From Betaproteobacteria bacterium RIFCSPLOWO2_02_FULL_62_17 (GTDB taxonomy: Bacteria > Pseudomonadota > Gammaproteobacteria > Burkholderiales > SG8-39): 5,907 bases of DNA. The position numbers were made by a program, and so were the translations under genes. The first letter of the stretch is position 1. Each line of letters opens with the position of its first letter. Below the pieces are notes generated by a model. That model searched no databases, had not been told where the DNA came from, and worked only from the letters and a program-made list of their open reading frames with translations. This document shows, in pieces, positions 5,357-5,907 of this stretch. Location of the stretch: NCBI GenBank assembly GCA_001770355.1, contig MEQV01000102.1, positions 951 to 6,857 on the forward strand, in the 5' to 3' direction.

Positions 5357-5738
5357 CTATTCCTGCTTGATGCCTGCAGCCTTCACGCCCTCGCGGTTGA
5401 TTTCCACCTTGCAGCATGGTGTTGGTGGCCGAGGTGGTCAGCATGGGCTTGTATCCGTCGGGCGCGGCGCGAGCCGCCGCCGCCCCGCCGATGATGCCAT
5501 TGGCGCCTGGGATGTTCTCGGCGACGAGAGCGTGGCCCATGTTCTGCGCCATATTCTCGATGGCGATACGACCGACGATGTCCATGCCGCTGCCGGCGGA
5601 AACCGGCACTATGACGCGGATGGCTTTGGCAGGATAGCTTTGGGCGTTCGCCGGCCCGGCGACCATGAAGAAGAGTGCCACGGCCGTTGCCGCCGTCGCC
5701 ATTGCCTGGAGCGGGAGATCCGACAAGCGAGCGCACAT
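5357..5738 (-). pseudogene. Bug/TctC-family periplasmic solute-binding protein gene with central deletion
   Basis: ATG 5738 has an excellent ribosome binding site (GGGGAGG, 5753-5747, eight bases upstream). The product has a signal peptide (hydrophobic 12-30, cut after GPANA near residue 32) and the standard Bug start: YPAKAIRVIVPVSAGSG, then MDIVGR, VAENIPGANG, APDGY and TTSATNTM at about 101-108. Family members are about 320 residues and deliver carboxylates to tripartite tricarboxylate transporters. Here the resemblance ends at codon ~108 (5415). In another frame the next bases encode VEINREGVKAAGIKQE and TAG (5359-5357), which matches the usual end of a Bug protein (...KAAGIKxE). Roughly 190-200 codons are therefore missing and the two ends are out of frame. 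The N-terminal frame instead stays open into the DUF3095 remnant. The binding protein cannot be functional as such. Confidence 0.75.
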
Positions 5739-5811
5739 GATGATGTCCTCCCCGTCAACGGACCTGCAGTGTAGCGCAATACAGGCCGCTTACTCAGTGA
5801 AAACAGTTTCG

Positions 5812-5842
5812 ATCAAGGTGATCTAAATTCCAATAATGGAAT
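5812..5842. promoter_or_regulatory. dyads upstream of the TctC-type gene, possible operator
   Basis: Two short dyads lie together: gatc-aaggt-gatc (5811-5823) and attcca-aata-tggaat (5827-5842). Their position, 75-105 bp upstream of the TctC start on the minus strand, would suit a regulator binding site, but no clear promoter hexamers were found and the assignment is a guess from symmetry. Confidence 0.25.
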
Positions 5843-5846
5843 AGTA

Positions 5847-5868
5847 CCGCGGCCAGAACCAGCCGCGG
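5847..5868. terminator. weak GC hairpin after a minus-strand gene end
   Basis: Seven-base arms ccgcggc (5847-5853) and gccgcgg (5862-5868) enclose an 8-nt loop, four bases beyond the putative minus-strand stop at 5873. The following minus-strand bases are only moderately T-rich, so termination efficiency is doubtful. Confidence 0.3.
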
Positions 5869-5872
5869 CCGC

Positions 5873-5907
5873 TTACGCGGCCTGCTGCTCCCGGGCAGGC
5901 GCGAGCC
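5873..5907 (-). CDS. possible last codons of a minus-strand gene entering from the right
   Basis: On the minus strand the edge reads LAPAREQQAA followed by TAA (5875-5873), then a GC hairpin. This is compatible with the C-terminal end of an upstream gene in the same direction as the TctC-type gene. Ten or eleven codons are too few to identify or prove a gene. Confidence 0.3.
   Translation of the reverse strand, partial: LAPAREQQAA

Noticed and set aside
5271..5774. 167-codon plus-strand frame over the TctC region
   Set aside because: Antisense shadow of the TctC/DUF3095 remnants, Gly/Arg/His-rich, without a ribosome binding site.
1..5907. CRISPR arrays, rRNA, tRNA, insertion-sequence ends
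   Set aside because: No regularly spaced repeats, no conserved RNA gene blocks and no transposase motifs or paired terminal repeats were seen by eye.

Overview
The window looks like an accessory, partly decaying stretch of a GC-rich proteobacterial chromosome. A Burkholderiales host, perhaps close to Bordetella or Achromobacter, is suggested by a Bug/TctC-type periplasmic binding protein gene, a DUF3095-like gene and a Phd-zeta pair. This assignment comes from family resemblance only; no search was run.

Layout, left to right. (1) 1-342 (+): the C-terminal half of a VOC (glyoxalase/extradiol dioxygenase fold) protein whose gene starts outside the window, followed by a clear rho-independent terminator at 378-418. 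(2) 489-1556 (+): a toxin-antitoxin operon with its own sigma70-like promoter and operator-like repeats, a Phd/YefM-family antitoxin and a zeta-toxin-family P-loop kinase. A possible 43-codon third ORF overlaps the zeta stop codon. (3) 1685-2122: a less GC-rich spacer with one doubtful signal-peptide-bearing ORF, small inverted repeats and a good candidate promoter. (4) 2123-4407 (+): two exported alpha/beta-hydrolase-fold enzymes in tandem, 59 bp apart, probably one transcript. (5) 4408-4862: a junk-like junction region holding a recognisable ribbon-helix-helix (CopG-type) antitoxin domain inside a degenerate ORF, and a short protein-like fragment on the minus strand. (6) 4863-5738 (-): two damaged neighbouring genes. 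The first is a Bug/TctC solute-binding protein gene that keeps its ribosome binding site, signal peptide, first ~108 codons and apparent last ~17 codons, with the middle missing. The second is a DUF3095-like gene with its own start but an internal in-frame deletion and a lost 3' end. The frame change at the first scar carries translation past the old TctC stop into the DUF3095 remnant, so one 291-codon chimeric ORF stays open. (7) 5739-5907: the upstream region of the TctC gene with two dyads, and probably the last codons of another minus-strand gene.

The only modules that look intact and functionally linked are the TA operon and the hydrolase pair. The right third is best read as a deletion-scarred, shrinking region. 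The most notable points are the Phd-zeta pairing with a possible third partner, the chimeric ORF made by adjacent deletions, and a DxDxDG-like acidic loop in the first hydrolase.
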